Assembly (NCBI GenBank): GCA_002633005.1
Contig: NMRA01000062.1
Span: 789,981-853,980, forward strand
DNA from: Phoronis australis
Lineage: Eukaryota > Phoronida > Phoronidae
DNA length: 64,000 bases
Direction of reading: 5' to 3'
In this document: in pieces, positions 12,501-24,900 of the stretch
Position numbering within the stretch: position 1 is the first letter of the stretch
Layout of the letters: each line of letters opens with the position of its first letter
Notes under the pieces: generated by a model
Database searches by the model: none
Seen by the model: only the letters and a program-made list of their open reading frames with translations
What the model was told of the DNA's origin: nothing
Made by a program: the position numbers and the translations under genes

Positions 12501-14393
12501 ATACTTATACAACAATATTTAACGTATCGAGGAATTGGAGAATGAGTTGCAGATCATTTAATAATACCAAAAAACTGAGACAGAAGTGTTATTCAATTAA
12601 CAGTTTTGTTCCAGATTTTATGTTTGGGACCTGATTGCATGTTGAGTGTTATTTACGCTGATGCAACTGTATTACTTTAAAAGTTTGATGATCGAACAGG
12701 CCAACAACGTCGAGTCGACATTGACCTAGCTTTTGAACTTCCATGTTAAAGTGCATTCTTAAAGTAGTCCCGGGAGTGCAATACGGAAAACAATACCACA
12801 TGACCGTATTGAACTCAACTTATTCAACACATATGGGATAAAAAGTCTGAAACGTCCCGACATCGTTTTTGTTAAACGGGAGACGTAATACAGTACTTAA
12901 AAGCGGCAGATGGCGTTTTTTAGTCGAGTATGAAAGTGCGGGTGGTGCAAAACTCCCTGAATCATTCCGTTTTTTTTCTTTTTAGTCTATCAGGATAATT
13001 GGGAGCTTGGGAAATTCCAATAGTACATGGTTGTATGTCAATTTCGCCGTATGTCAAAAACGGGACATCTTGATGGTGAAGCGAGATAACGGTGAATCTA
13101 AAATTGGGACAGTCCGCCAATAGCAAGACAGTTGGCAAGTGCAATGCACGCTGTCGGTAACACAATGTATGTATTGGTTTAGATTCTTTTACGAGGTTAA
13201 CTTTTCACTTTTTGATTTTATTTCACAGGTATAGGCAAATACTACAGCTAACATTACTATTCAGAAATCTAATTAACGTCATATCTGGATAACAAGTAGG
13301 CATTACACAAATTAATTATTGTCGAAACAATACAAAACAGTAATAATATACGCATGCATACATATGCATGTTTATACAAACTCGCACACCCACAAACACC
13401 CATTAAGCTACGCAGGTAAATACCTGTACACGAGTACTTTCTTGAGAATCACTAAATACAACTGTTAGTAGGGCCTAAACTTTTCATTTATAATATTGCA
13501 GAACAAACACTTAGAAACCAAATGTCACTTTATTCCGTAAAATACTGAAACATATTTTTAGCACCCAAAAACGTCTTGCTAAAAAATTCTTACTTGTGAT
13601 ATCATATGTTGTCGAAACTGACTCTACGACTGGAGCTGACAAAGATATCAAAGGCCAGGTTAGTACTGGCAGGGTCGTTGCATATAAGGAATGACCATCT
13701 AGTGATTGGGTTTGTTGAATAATTTTTCCGAGAATTCGCTGGAACTGTACCTCAAGAGTCTCGCTTGATGATTCAATTATGAAAAAATAACAAATTGAAA
13801 ATGAAATTTGGCTTGGTTTGATAACAACAGCAGTCGAACAGAACGGAGTCGAGCAGATTACCGCAAACTCTCGCGTCCAGTCCCGCGAAATCTCGGGGTC
13901 GCGAGCTCTAACACAAGAATACATGGGTCACGTGTGGGAGTTGGCATTCCATGTCTAGAGTTATGCTGAAACGTATTTGATTGGGTCATGTCACGTGATT
14001 ATGAAAATTGCTTCATTGAAACTGTACTTAAAGCGTTAATGTCACTTCACAGAGAAATATACTGTACAGTTTACGTTGCTTTGGATGACGTTGACACTGT
14101 CTCCTTGTTTTCCTCACCAATTTGTCCATCACCTACGCGAGGTTTATCTACTGGGGTATTTTTCCCGCTTCGAATCTGTTATCATTAAAATGATTCCCTA
14201 ACATGCACTGGTCTACACCGTGAAGGGTGCCGGTTGTGTTTTAATGTTAGGCCTACATATTCATCGAAATAGCGTGCCATTGCCTAATAAATCAGTAAAA
14301 TGTCAGACCTTATGATAAAGTTCCGGTTTTCGTATTACTTGATGTCCTTCGGGAATCGTGAGCATGTCACGTGATGCATTGCGTTGTGACTTA
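12501..14393. other. intergenic, no supported gene
   Basis: No exon was recognised. A minus-strand open frame at 13511-13924 (137 codons) has no recognisable motif, no splice context and biased low-complexity translation, so it is treated as chance. A candidate polyadenylation signal for the upstream receptor gene (AATAAA on the minus strand) lies near 13529. Confidence 0.5.
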
Positions 14394-17300
14394 CTAATGG
14401 TGATTGGGTTCAACTGCTGCCGTTAGTGTGGCAGCGATCTTCCTCGCAAGTACGTGTTTGATTCCAGCCCGGAAGTCCTGACTGGTCAGGACGTAAATCC
14501 AGGGCGAGACACTGGAGCTGCTGTGAGCGAGGTACAAAGCAGCTGCAAGCAAATCACGAGGGATGGTGAAGAAAAACTCACAGCAAATGAGGATGCCGTA
14601 AGGGGTCCAGAAAAGAAACAACGTGAGGAAAACGAGGAACAGAGTGGCTGCTAGCTTGGCAGAGTCGCGTCTTTCCTTGCGTTTCTTGTTTTCAACCAAA
14701 GTAGCTTTCGGGGTTGGACAAATTTTGGCACGCGTTGTTCGAACTAACTTGAAAATTTTCAAATAGCAAACGAGGCATATGGCGACAGACGTAGTCACAC
14801 CGCTCAACGCAAAGATCAACGTGGCCGAGAAACTTTCCGTCATGTCCCAGATACATATTGCCGTTTTATGGTCGAATCTGTAGCCACCCCAAGTGCCGGT
14901 CAAACGCACGATAGGAATAATGCCAGATGCCAACCACAACAAGCAAACCATGGCCGTCGTGTTCTTACCCTTGAACACCTTTCTGTAGGCGAGGTGATTG
15001 CAGATGTGAAAGTAACGGCTAATGGCTATTGCGGATAGTGTTAGTAGAGACGAGTAGCAACAGACGAGGCAGACGAACCCAACGAAATCACAGAAGGACG
15101 AACTTGATTGATACATCTGGGGACCGTAGATGATCCCTGTAAAGTAAACAGCTTGAGACTAGTGGTTAATAACAAAAATAGTTGTAACTGTAGGCAAACC
15201 AAGTCTTACACTCTTGTCAAGAGCTGGCTTACCAACAACTACTGCTTTGGGCAAAACGTCATCAAGATAACTCCTCCCATTAATTACTAATTCCTGGCAC
15301 CTGACCATTTTCTTTTCCTCATCGCCAGGAATTTGTAACGTTCTTGGTCCGCTAGGTGACGCTTATCAACATGGCACATGCTCATCTAAACCAATCATAA
15401 CTAAAAACGTTGCCCAAAGGAAGATTACGATTAAATTTTCTTCGATTTTTTCAAGTTTCTCCCATACAAAACATTCATTGTGTATTTGAGTCACTAACCT
15501 TGCCTGAAAGTGAATGCTAACCTTCTGAAGGAATTTTTGGCTAACTCGCCATTGTTACCCAAGTCTGCGAGATATTTTGAATATTTTTAAAGGAATTCCA
15601 ACTATAAATATTCAAACCGGAAGTTTTACGCTATGAGCAAGCCACACATTGCAAAGCGTGTATGTCTGACATGTTACATCGATGTTATTTTGTTCTTTTT
15701 CTCAACGTTTTGTCACCATTACTCAGCTCAAAATCAGATTGTCGTGCAACGAGTCTTGGACTTAAAAATATACTTTCGTCTCGGTCATTGAGCACAGCAC
15801 TAGTTCTTATTCCATAAACTTTTAAGCCGTCCTTCTCCAAGGCACTGCGTTCTTTTGTATTAGGAAACTAGATTACGAGACGCATATACCAATAAATGCC
15901 AACTAGTTGCATCAAGAAACAAGAGAGAATGTTGTTTATTGTATCAATAATCTAATTAATACTGGTGAGACACGCATTCCGATAGGCGACTTAAAGTTAT
16001 TCGAAATCACTTCAAGTGATAAAGACGTATCTCTCAGGAGGCCGTCCCGCTGTTCACCGGATCTTATATTCACCCGTCGCTATGTTCTCCAACGGATATT
16101 CCACCGACCCTATGTCTTCCGGTTTCCTGGCGAGATGTTACCCTTACTCGTTAAATTAATTTCGGGGTTTGTTGGTGCGCCTCAGCTGCATGAGCCTGTC
16201 TATTGGCGCTGAAATGGTGACAAAAAAGTTTTTAAGATTGACCTGGATGTTCACGCACTTTTCAGCCGCAAATTCTTCAGCTAGCAAAAGTTTAGATAAT
16301 TATCACAAAAGAGAAAATCGGGAGGGGCGTAGGGTCGGAGAACATCGGGACAGGCAAAATGGGGACGAGGGAACATGGGTTTAGGATCATAGGGACGGAG
16401 ATATATAGGGACCTAAAACAGCGGTAGGGACCCCTCTTGTTATGGTCTCGTAACCTTTTGCGAAAGAATGAAAACAAAGAAAAAGCACATTCAGCAAATA
16501 GAGTAACACTGATGAAAATACAATAAAGAATTCGCTGAGATGAAAATCGTGCACGTTTTTTCAACTTCGCTCACTCGATCCATGGTTGACTGTCACGCTG
16601 TATGATTGCCCCCTCCCCCAGACTTTCACTACGCGTAACACGACTGATTTCAAAATAACACAAATAATACACCTGTAGGCAGGGCGGATCCAGGATTTTG
16701 AGTTAGAGGGGCCAAGGCAGAATATTAGCCAGGATTTTGCCCAACAGACATTCGCACCCCCGTACTGCCAAATGGAATCTGAGAGAATTTTAGGGAGTGC
16801 CATGGCCCCCTTGGCCCCCTTCTAAATCCGCCACTGGTAGGAATCACCGTTGCCAGGCAACACGGAATAGTAAGAGGCCGTTCAAGGCTCTTGAGAGCAA
16901 CGAATGTAGCTGGTGATGACAAAGTTGTTTGGGAGTTGAAAATATTCGTTTTCAAAATAATGATAAACTGGCCGCGTAAAAAAGGGCCTTGACAATATAA
17001 CAAATAGCGAAGACAAAAACTGTAATTTTGATAATATAATTAAAATAAGCAATGATAAGTTGCAGGGAATTATACAGGCGCTGGAATGAGTACGAGAGAG
17101 TATATTGTAACATCAATTATGATCACAACTTTCGACAGAGAAACAACGCCACTTAACGCTAAACTTATGGGAGGCTGCTGTTCCAAGAGGTGTATATGTC
17201 TTCTGCTATCGAGGGGCTTTTCCGGCACAGGAATCGGAACTTCCTGGGTACAGACTGTTATATTCAGGGGCAGATCCAGGATTTTGAGCTAAGGGGGAGC

Positions 17301-17891
17301 CAGGACAGAGTATTAGCCAGAATTTTGCCTGTCAGACATTTGCACCCCCCCCCGAACTGCCAAATGGAATCTGGAAAACTTTTAGGGGGCATGGCCCCCT
17401 CGCCCCCTCTAAATCCGCCACTGAATTAATTCATGTATCTAGAGCGTATCTTAGTCGTGCATCATTTTAATTGAAACTAAAGATGCGATTTTTATTAAAG
17501 GAACACATTGCAAACTCTTGCAATTTGATAAAAATCTTAATACTAGATTAATTCTAAAAGCGAAAGTATCACTAAGAGTCACCTCCACTGATGCGAATGT
17601 CTTTAGAAAGAAGAGATAAGTTACTTAATTAGTGTGTTAATTACCAGATACGTTGAATCCGTTGACAAAGAGAGCGATCATCTGGTCTGTTACAGCTAGG
17701 TTGACAATGAAAATGTTGGCCACCTTCCGAAGTTTTCTGTACATGCATACCGCGCATATGATCAGGCAATTTCCAACGGTACCTGCTAAGATTGACACCG
17801 ACAGCCAGCAGAGGAAAAACGCCCCTTTAAGAATGTCGCAACCCAAAAACGAGTCTGGTTCGCAGACGCCCGTTTGGTTGATTGAATCCAT
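14394..17891 (-). CDS. class A (rhodopsin-like) G-protein-coupled receptor, melatonin/GPR84-like orphan
   Basis: Two exons on the minus strand: 17645-17891 and 14394-15136, joined in phase 1 (donor TCTG then GTAATT, acceptor TTTACAG). The product is 329 residues, a usual length for this class. Exon 1 encodes a short N-terminus with an Asn-Gln-Thr glycosylation site, TM1 with GNCLIICAV, and TM2 with NLAVTDQMI (Asp2.50). Exon 2 supplies the Cys before TM3 (SSFCDF), a SRY in place of DRY at the end of TM3, a second extracellular-loop Cys (TAICIW), TM6 with FWTPY, and TM7 with SPWIY in place of NPxxY followed by a basic helix 8. The overall pattern is closest to the melatonin/GPR84-type group; the ligand is unknown. 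The start is the first ATG of exon 1. Confidence 0.92.
16680..16836 (+). mobile_element. MITE family 1, copy A
   Basis: This 157-bp element begins CAGGGCGGATCCAGGATTTT and ends CTAAATCCGCCACTG, giving imperfect terminal inverted repeats. It is flanked by perfect direct 5-bp copies of GTAGG (16675-16679 and 16837-16841). Related copies occur at 17265, 46698 and 56140, sharing the central block CTGCCAAATGGAATCTG. The CAG(T/G)GGCGGAT termini resemble hAT-type non-autonomous elements, but the flanking duplication here is 5 bp rather than the usual 8. Confidence 0.8.
17265..17423 (+). mobile_element. MITE family 1, copy B
   Basis: This 159-bp copy starts CAGGGGCAGATCCAGGATTTT and ends AAATCCGCCACTG. 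It aligns along its whole length with copy A, including TTAGCCAGAATTTTGCC and CTGCCAAATGGAATCTG. It lies about 430 bp from copy A in the same orientation within the receptor intron. No convincing target duplication was seen. Confidence 0.8.
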
Positions 17892-18470
17892 GTTTGTTCA
17901 CAGTTCAGAAAGTGTGATTGAAGCATTGAACCATGGCACTCAATTAATATACCTGCTGAAGTGCGCTGGCTCTAATTACCAAGCCAGCTCGTTACAAATT
18001 GTTCAGAAAATGTCGCGAATGTGATTATGGGGAGTGACGAAGGCAAATATCAGATTACTTCTGCGAAAAGCAAATTAGGAATGAGCTATGACTATGACAG
18101 CACCGGCTGACATGCTGAAGGTTTTACGTTTAATTACCCAGAAAGCATATCATTAATGAATAGTAGATACGGCTGGGGTTCGGTAACCCCAAGTACATAT
18201 CTTTACAACTTACTAGAGTATAATACATCATATTAATTGAACAAATAAGTATCTGGAAAATAGTCTTAATGATTGGGCGAATAATTAGCCGAGAATAATA
18301 TAAAAGGGAAGGGGAAGGACTTTCATACACTCATTCACACTCACATTCACACAGTTTTTAAAATTAACGTATGTTAACCTATAAGTATGTGCATATTTAT
18401 GAAAAGGCAAATTTTCTTGTAATACAACAGAAGTGGTTAAAAAATAACACCATATATTGTTTGAATCATT
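17892..18470. other. 5' flank of the receptor gene
   Basis: This stretch upstream of the receptor start codon (minus strand) holds no recognisable gene. A promoter for the receptor would be expected here, but no clear TATA box or initiator could be assigned with confidence. Confidence 0.4.
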
Positions 18471-18989
18471 TTAAAGAGATGCCTGCAAAACCCTCCACTG
18501 TTCTGAAGTTTTATCCGAGGCATTAAATACAATGAGGTTCACTGCGTCACAAAGTATACATCTAAACTTATTAAAACAAGGTTGAGACCCATCTCTCGAT
18601 GATGTATAAATATAATGTTGGGCATGAGTGTATATGGTATTGAAGATTTCACTTAGATTGCCAAAGAAGCAAACTAAGAAGTGGTACATAGGTGGCTCAG
18701 TGTGTAAATTTAAAACTTTACTTATGAAATGATGTAAAGAATTCCAGACACGTTTAACACAGAAGCAGCTGTAAAACATATGCTGAAAAGTCTGGATTTC
18801 GCCATAGTAGGGACATTGGTCTGTTTGTGAAATACCAAATATTTTTAACATTTTGTTTGTATAAATTCTTTTGTGAATTAAAAAGTATTTAAACTTGTCT
18901 TTGTAAATGAGGGTTGATGGGTAGATTGAAAGGGAGATTATATATTTCTTTAATTTCGGCGTCTGTGTAATAGTTGAGTAAAAACGCAT
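18471..18989 (-). mobile_element. 3' end of a non-LTR retrotransposon (zinc-binding reverse-transcriptase tail)
   Basis: A 172-codon minus-strand frame encodes the pattern of the reverse-transcriptase zinc-binding domain (zf-RVT) seen after the polymerase of L1-type LINEs. It reads FLIHKRIYTNKML, then CPYYGEIQTFQHMFYSC, then a VWNSLHHF segment. One of the usual second cysteines is Tyr (CPYY instead of CxxC). The frame is open to a stop but the rest of the polymerase is missing, so this is a 5'-truncated insertion. A more decayed relative lies at 47650-48050. Confidence 0.65.
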
Positions 18990-19119
18990 AATTATCTGGT
19001 TTTACAGAAAACTTGTGAATAAATTTGTTTTTGATCCATGAATTGGAACTATTGAAGAACAAAAATCTAATGTTATTACACTAGCTGAATGTGAAATGCA
19101 TGGCTTTGACGAACATTTG

Positions 19120-19320
19120 AAATAAAATCTCTCTCTCCCTCTCTCCTTCCCCTCTCTCCTTCCCCTCTCTCCTTCCCCTCCCTCCCTGCCNNNNNNNNNN
19201 NNNNNNNNNNNNNNNNNNNNNNNNNNNNNNNNNNNNNNNNNNNNNNNNNNNNNCTCCCCCATCTATCTCTCTCTCCCTTCCTCTCATTGTCCCTCTGTAT
19301 CCCTCCCGCGCCATATTGGG
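19120..19320. repeat. CT-rich simple repeat with assembly gap
   Basis: CTCTCCTTCCC-type repeats flank a run of 63 unknown bases at 19191-19253. Open frames crossing this gap are artefacts. Confidence 0.95.
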
Positions 19321-21869
19321 CTCACTTGCATCTGCAAATCCATAAAAGGTGGTGATCTGTCCTCAGCAAAGCCGTGTAAGATATGTGATATTCGTGTACC
19401 ACCCTGCATCACCACTACCTAAATAGTCCCTTTCAGCATTAATTGTCGTTGTGATCGAAATTCTCTACTATGATTCCTCAATTCACCCTAGTAGGGATTA
19501 AACACAGTCACTCTGATTTGAACCAATGCCAGTAACTTCCTTACATCTTGTTTTTGACCACTTGCATCGAGCTTTTCCTTGTCTAGGACTGAGCCACTCT
19601 TTCGTAGCTCGGTAGGGGTCTGCCCGTGGCTATTTGTATCTCCTTAAGGTTATCCAGGACCTTAATAAACGACCTCAACTCTAAGTCAAATATCGAAAAA
19701 ACTATGCTCTGTCAACCATCAAAGGTACATATTTTCTGAGAGGAGAAAGATCGAGGATTCTAAAAATATGCGTCTAACTACTATGTCGTTACTGTCATGT
19801 GTTCACGATTTTAAGTCAAATTTTCATGTGCAAAAAAGTACATTCATAGCAAAAAAAAAACCAGCCGATTTTACTATTTTTTTTAATGAAAACTATGTTT
19901 TGTTTCAAAAATTCTGTTAGGATTTTGCTTTAAAATGCCTAGTTTTCGGGTACTGTGCGATATAACAATTATACCGTTTATTAAGGTCCAATATAACCTT
20001 AAGTCTTCAAGCTGATAGCTCTTAATTATTTACTTTCATACCGGTACTTGTAAATTGTTATCTTTGTAGTATCTTGCAATCCATAACTTGTTTGGAAATG
20101 TTTGATTTAGCTGTGATCCTATTGCTCTAAATAATTTCCGTAACAGTAGCCGGTGCTCAATTGAACCACAACACAATTTCTTTACCATTTTTATCAAGGA
20201 CAATTTTGTTGATTAGTTTGGATTTATTTATATCAAATAATGGGTATGAACTATGTAATGCTGTGTGCAGAACATCTGGCCTTCTAGTACATTGACACGT
20301 GCTGCTTTTATGACGAAGTAACATTTTTATTTCACAGAGTTCGATTCACTTCACAATAATATTATTCTTGTTTCAGATGCTTTGCCAGATGTTAAAAATT
20401 TGGTCAGCGAGGGAGTCCTAAATAAAAGGCCTCAAATGACTACTGTTTGGCATATGTACATGTGTATATTTTTGGCTTTTGTTTCGATTTTTACTTAACC
20501 TTGCCAGTTCTCGAGTGACTCCCAATGTGTGGCATTTACGTCGGATGATTTTGTTCACACATTGACAATACTTTGCAAACTTCTTTTTTTTACCAGAGGT
20601 GCACTCATGTTTTGACACAGTGATGCCCAGCGAGTGGCAGCTTGTGTTTTCGTTTCCTCCGTCGGTTGTTGGTTTATTCTGGTCTTTGCTTAGCGCAGGC
20701 ATAATTCAAATTATGTGGGAATCTTGTTGCTTGGACACAGTTTCTTTAAAATATAACGCATTACTAGTTGTCAACTCTTTTGGTACTCCACACATGCATA
20801 GGTTCATAGTATGCTCTGAAACACACGCGTTCATACACACTTTGCAGTGTTATTAGCAATATGACAAGTCTCATCGGAATAGTTAAGTTTGAAGTTTTGA
20901 AAAAGTTATATGTAATTCCAAAGACAATATATTCGGGTGTTACTTGGTTTTCTAGTCTGCTCGAGACCATAGCATGTAGGCGTAACACTGGGCCACAGAA
21001 TTTTCCGCTTCGCTTACAACTTAGACAATTTTTTGGGTATATTTGAATATAAAATATCATGAAACGGGTCCCTGGGTAAAAATCCAAACATGCGATTTGG
21101 GCAATAAAGCAATGTTACATGACAACACTGTTGACTGACCTCAGAGCCATGTCACTAACCAAGCTAAGTTTAACACAGAGGCTGCGATTTTGCGAAAGAG
21201 TTTATCTGGTAGCTTAGCTCTAGTCTGGTAAAACGTACTCGCATTTTGAGAACCAGTTCCTCGAAGTGAACCCTATTTCTGGGACGTTAATCGGAGCTCA
21301 TAACAGAAAGTCACTGCACATGTAGGACAGCAATTCCACATTTTGTAGTTAAGCTTATGTAAGATTTCTCATTTTAGTGACACCCGGTACTAGAGCAGCC
21401 TTATTTCCTTCTTGGTAGTGGAGCCGTTGAAACAAGTTGGCCGTTGTATTATATCATATACACGTATAAGTAGAAAGGAAATGACCCTTTAACAAAATTC
21501 ATTTTGTGAATTTAAGAACGCTAATTCATTTGGGTGTGAAAGCTTAATACTTTTACTGAGGCAATACAGTAATGTATGTCTTCAATATCAATCAAACACG
21601 ACACTGAAATTATATACATGTACATTTTAGCTTGCAAATTGTAAAAGTTTTTATGTGACAAGAACACATTCGCGAGAACATGTACGTAATGTGGAAGTAT
21701 AAAATGGAAAGAATAATATAAAGAGAATAAAATGGCACCAACGGTTATTTATCAAAACAATCTTACTTGAGTTTTCAGTACTTATATACTGACCGTCTTT
21801 GAGGTCATCCCAATGTACAACATAGCCTACATGCCATTTACAATGAAACAGTCATCAAGAATAGATCTA
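19321..21869. other. intergenic, no supported gene
   Basis: AT-rich sequence between the LINE fragment and the actin gene. Several open frames of 60-107 codons occur on both strands at 20418-21087 but overlap one another and show no family pattern. Confidence 0.5.
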
Positions 21870-21875
21870 TTTATT
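21870..21875 (-). promoter_or_regulatory. polyadenylation signal of the actin-like gene
   Basis: AATAAA on the minus strand lies 41 bases after the stop codon of the actin-like gene, a usual distance for a short 3' UTR. Confidence 0.5.
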
Positions 21876-21915
21876 ATTCAATCTTAAAAAACATAACGCG
21901 TTTCGATTTTCATAT

Positions 21916-24900
21916 CTAGATGCATTTATGGTGCACAATTGAGGGGCCGAACTCGTCGTATTCACCCTTCGAGATCCACATTTGGTCAAATGTCTCCAAC
22001 GAAGCTAAAATTGAGCCCCCTATCCACACTGTGTAATGTCGTTCGTTCGGGGAAATGACCTTTGGCTTTACCGTCGAAGGCGCTAGATCGACTATCTCCT
22101 TCAGGAGGCGCTTGCGGAAGCCGGGAAACATGGTACTTCCGCCGGATAGTATGATGTTTTTATAAAACTCCCGCCGGAGGTCCACGTCACACATAATGAT
22201 CGAGTTGAAAAGCAAGTCTTGGACGCCGGTAAGTTCTCTGCCTAACAGTCCGGGTTGAAACAGTGCTTCTGGGCAACGGAATCTTTCGCTTGTGATGAGA
22301 ATTTGCTGAAAGTACATGCACGTTCATCATCTAGTTCCAGGGATTCGACCAGTGTAATCTCAAGATGGCTAAATTATTTACAATGCGCTCTTACCCTGTA
22401 GAATTTTTTTCAGAGGGGGAAACTGTTGTAAATGATATCAGCTTTTGGACAAATTAGAAGTCAGAAGTGGAAAACGTTTTGATATTAATCAAATATCCTC
22501 GTCAGGTACAATAGTAGATGGAAAACAAAATATCGTGACAGAATGTTCGAGAAAGAAAAGACGCAGTAAAACAAATTAGAGAATTGTTTCGACAATCAAT
22601 TTTGGATTTACGCTCTAGAGACCTGGTAAATTTGACGTCGTGTACACACAGCAGCATACGCCAAGTGTCACCTTATTAACATACACTGTATGCTCAAATG
22701 GATCGTCAGTTCTTCAATTTGAAATTATGCAAAAGAACACCTCGAGCATGTAGAGAACGCTTCCGTCTGGCAGCTGTCGAACTCAGAGTTTGAAATTCTG
22801 AGATAGAATCTCCGACCAAATTGCATGCTTCCAATAACAGGGATTTACTTGATTATCGTTGTTATTCAAAATGCAAACAAGGCGTACGTTTTGTAGACGC
22901 GACAACCTAGCGAAAACATGATCACTAGTTTCCTTCACGAGTCTTGCGTCTACGGAACTCAAGTAAGAATACTGCAAGCAACACGTGACCTTGAGCCTAC
23001 CTGTCCATCCGGAAGCTTGTATTTCTTGTCGTAGTAACTGACGGGTCTCTTCAGTTCCGACTCGAAGTCAAGCGCCACGTAGCAGACCGTCTCCTTTATA
23101 TCCTTGACGATCTCGAACTCGGCTGATGTCTTGAACTTGAATCCCCTCTCGTTCACCAGCTTGCTCATGTGCTCCGTAAGGTCGCGTCCGGCGAGGTCGA
23201 GCCTCGTTATACCGGTGGGGATGGCGTACCCCTCGTAGATGGGTACACAATGTGTTACGCCGTCTCCGCTATCATAGACGCAGCCTGACAGAAAAGACTT
23301 ATGCAATGTCATGAAAGTGTTTTGGTATATTTTTCGCTCATCGGTTTTATGGTGCCACAGTCTTGGAAAATTTAAAACAAAAGAAATTCAGCCCACTCAC
23401 TTTGGCAACCACCCACACCTCGCGTCCATTTAAAGCTAATCTTTGCTTCAATGCCTGTCACTCACAGTAGCAGAACTCACTCGAAATCATTATCCTAAAC
23501 ATATTCGAAGCAACGGCTGCCTGCGTCTATCGTCCTTAAAAGTGTATTCACATGTATATATTTAGGCTTACCCATTTAAGATCACGATGAACTTTAAATT
23601 TTTACTCCAATTATCACGAAAAATTAAATGCTGAGCAAAAGAGGTACGCGGATTAGACATTTGACCTTGGTCTTTGATTCTGGGCCCTTGTCAAGGTACC
23701 TGTCGTTCTTCCACTCGTGTACAGTATCAGGACAGAATGGTTTGCGATGTAGCAGGCAGGCACCCTGAACGTCTCGAACATGATCTGCGTCATCATCTCA
23801 CGGTTTGCGTTGGGATTCAGCGTCGGCTCTGTCAGCAGAACTGGGTGTTCTCTTTGGTCAATTTTCATTACTTCTTGAAATGTGTACTCCCATATCTGTG
23901 CCAATATTGGATAAAGATTACGTTTGATTTTAAATTTGCTTAGCTGGATTTGTCAGTGTTGATAGCCTGTTTAACTGTGTATTGAATATCAATAAGGACT
24001 AAAGACACACCCGAGACCATGTGCTCTACTGAATGTGGCCGATGTTGTTTTTATATGGGGGAAACACACTGAACATGGCAGTCATTGGCAGCCAACATAA
24101 AGAGACGGAACTGTCTTGGAAACAAAATGGTCTACGTGGCCAATGAGTATGAACGCTAGCCATCTCTTCTCTGACGACAAGGCAATCTAGATAAGATGTA
24201 CTTTACACCCCCTTTGGCTTATCCTGTGCACATTGTTGGCCTGTTTCAAACGCCAAAGCAACGCCTGAATGAGTACGAGGGAAGCTGCCTGGTGGGCTCA
24301 ACTTGAGAAATGTGTTTATCAAACATGTCTACGCTGTTATCGTCCTGCGGGGCATGGGCTGGATTCCGTAGAGACAATAAACTGGCCAAAACGAATGATC
24401 ACGCAAATCTTCGCGAAATATTGTCAAGCATTGTAAGCGAAGTGCATAACTGCGTCTACGAGACGAAGCCCAGTGCTGCATATTGCTCTGAAGTGTGCAT
24501 TTGCAATATACAGATTAATAGAACATATCGAAATGTCTGCCTGGGGTCTGTTTCAGGAAAAGTGACTCGGTGAGATTGGTTTTAAATTCCACGTAGTCAC
24601 TTCTGATAATAATTAATCTCGCTTTACCAAAAGTACACCAAGTCACTTAGAATATATCTAAAATTGTTACTGTAGTTACGGATATAATTAGTTATTTCTA
24701 GGGTATGGTCTATTGATAATCGCATGGCTTTTGCAGCAACCGTGAAGTGAGAGCGGAAGGCAAAACTTCTGATGCAAGTGCTTTTGAACAACACATTGGC
24801 TTCCGCCGACTCTAGCTTTTCAGGGTTCTCTCAAAAGTTCGGAATGACGCACGTTCTCATACTGGGGCACATCTCAACAGTTATTTAAAATTTGTTACAG

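Larger units (their letters stand above)
15137..17644 (-). other. intron of the receptor gene with two MITE insertions
   Basis: This 2.5-kb intron separates the TM1-TM2 exon from the rest of the receptor. It carries two copies of one inverted-repeat MITE family at 16680-16836 and 17265-17423. A low-complexity stretch with repeated TAGGGAC-like words lies at about 16310-16435. The open frames at 15907-16212 and 16292-16564 have no recognisable content. Confidence 0.7.

Noticed and set aside
13511-13924. 137-codon minus-strand frame as a gene
   Set aside because: No domain pattern, no membrane or signal organisation and no splice partners.
19002-19314. Open frames across the N run
   Set aside because: They are artefacts of unknown bases within a CT-rich simple repeat.
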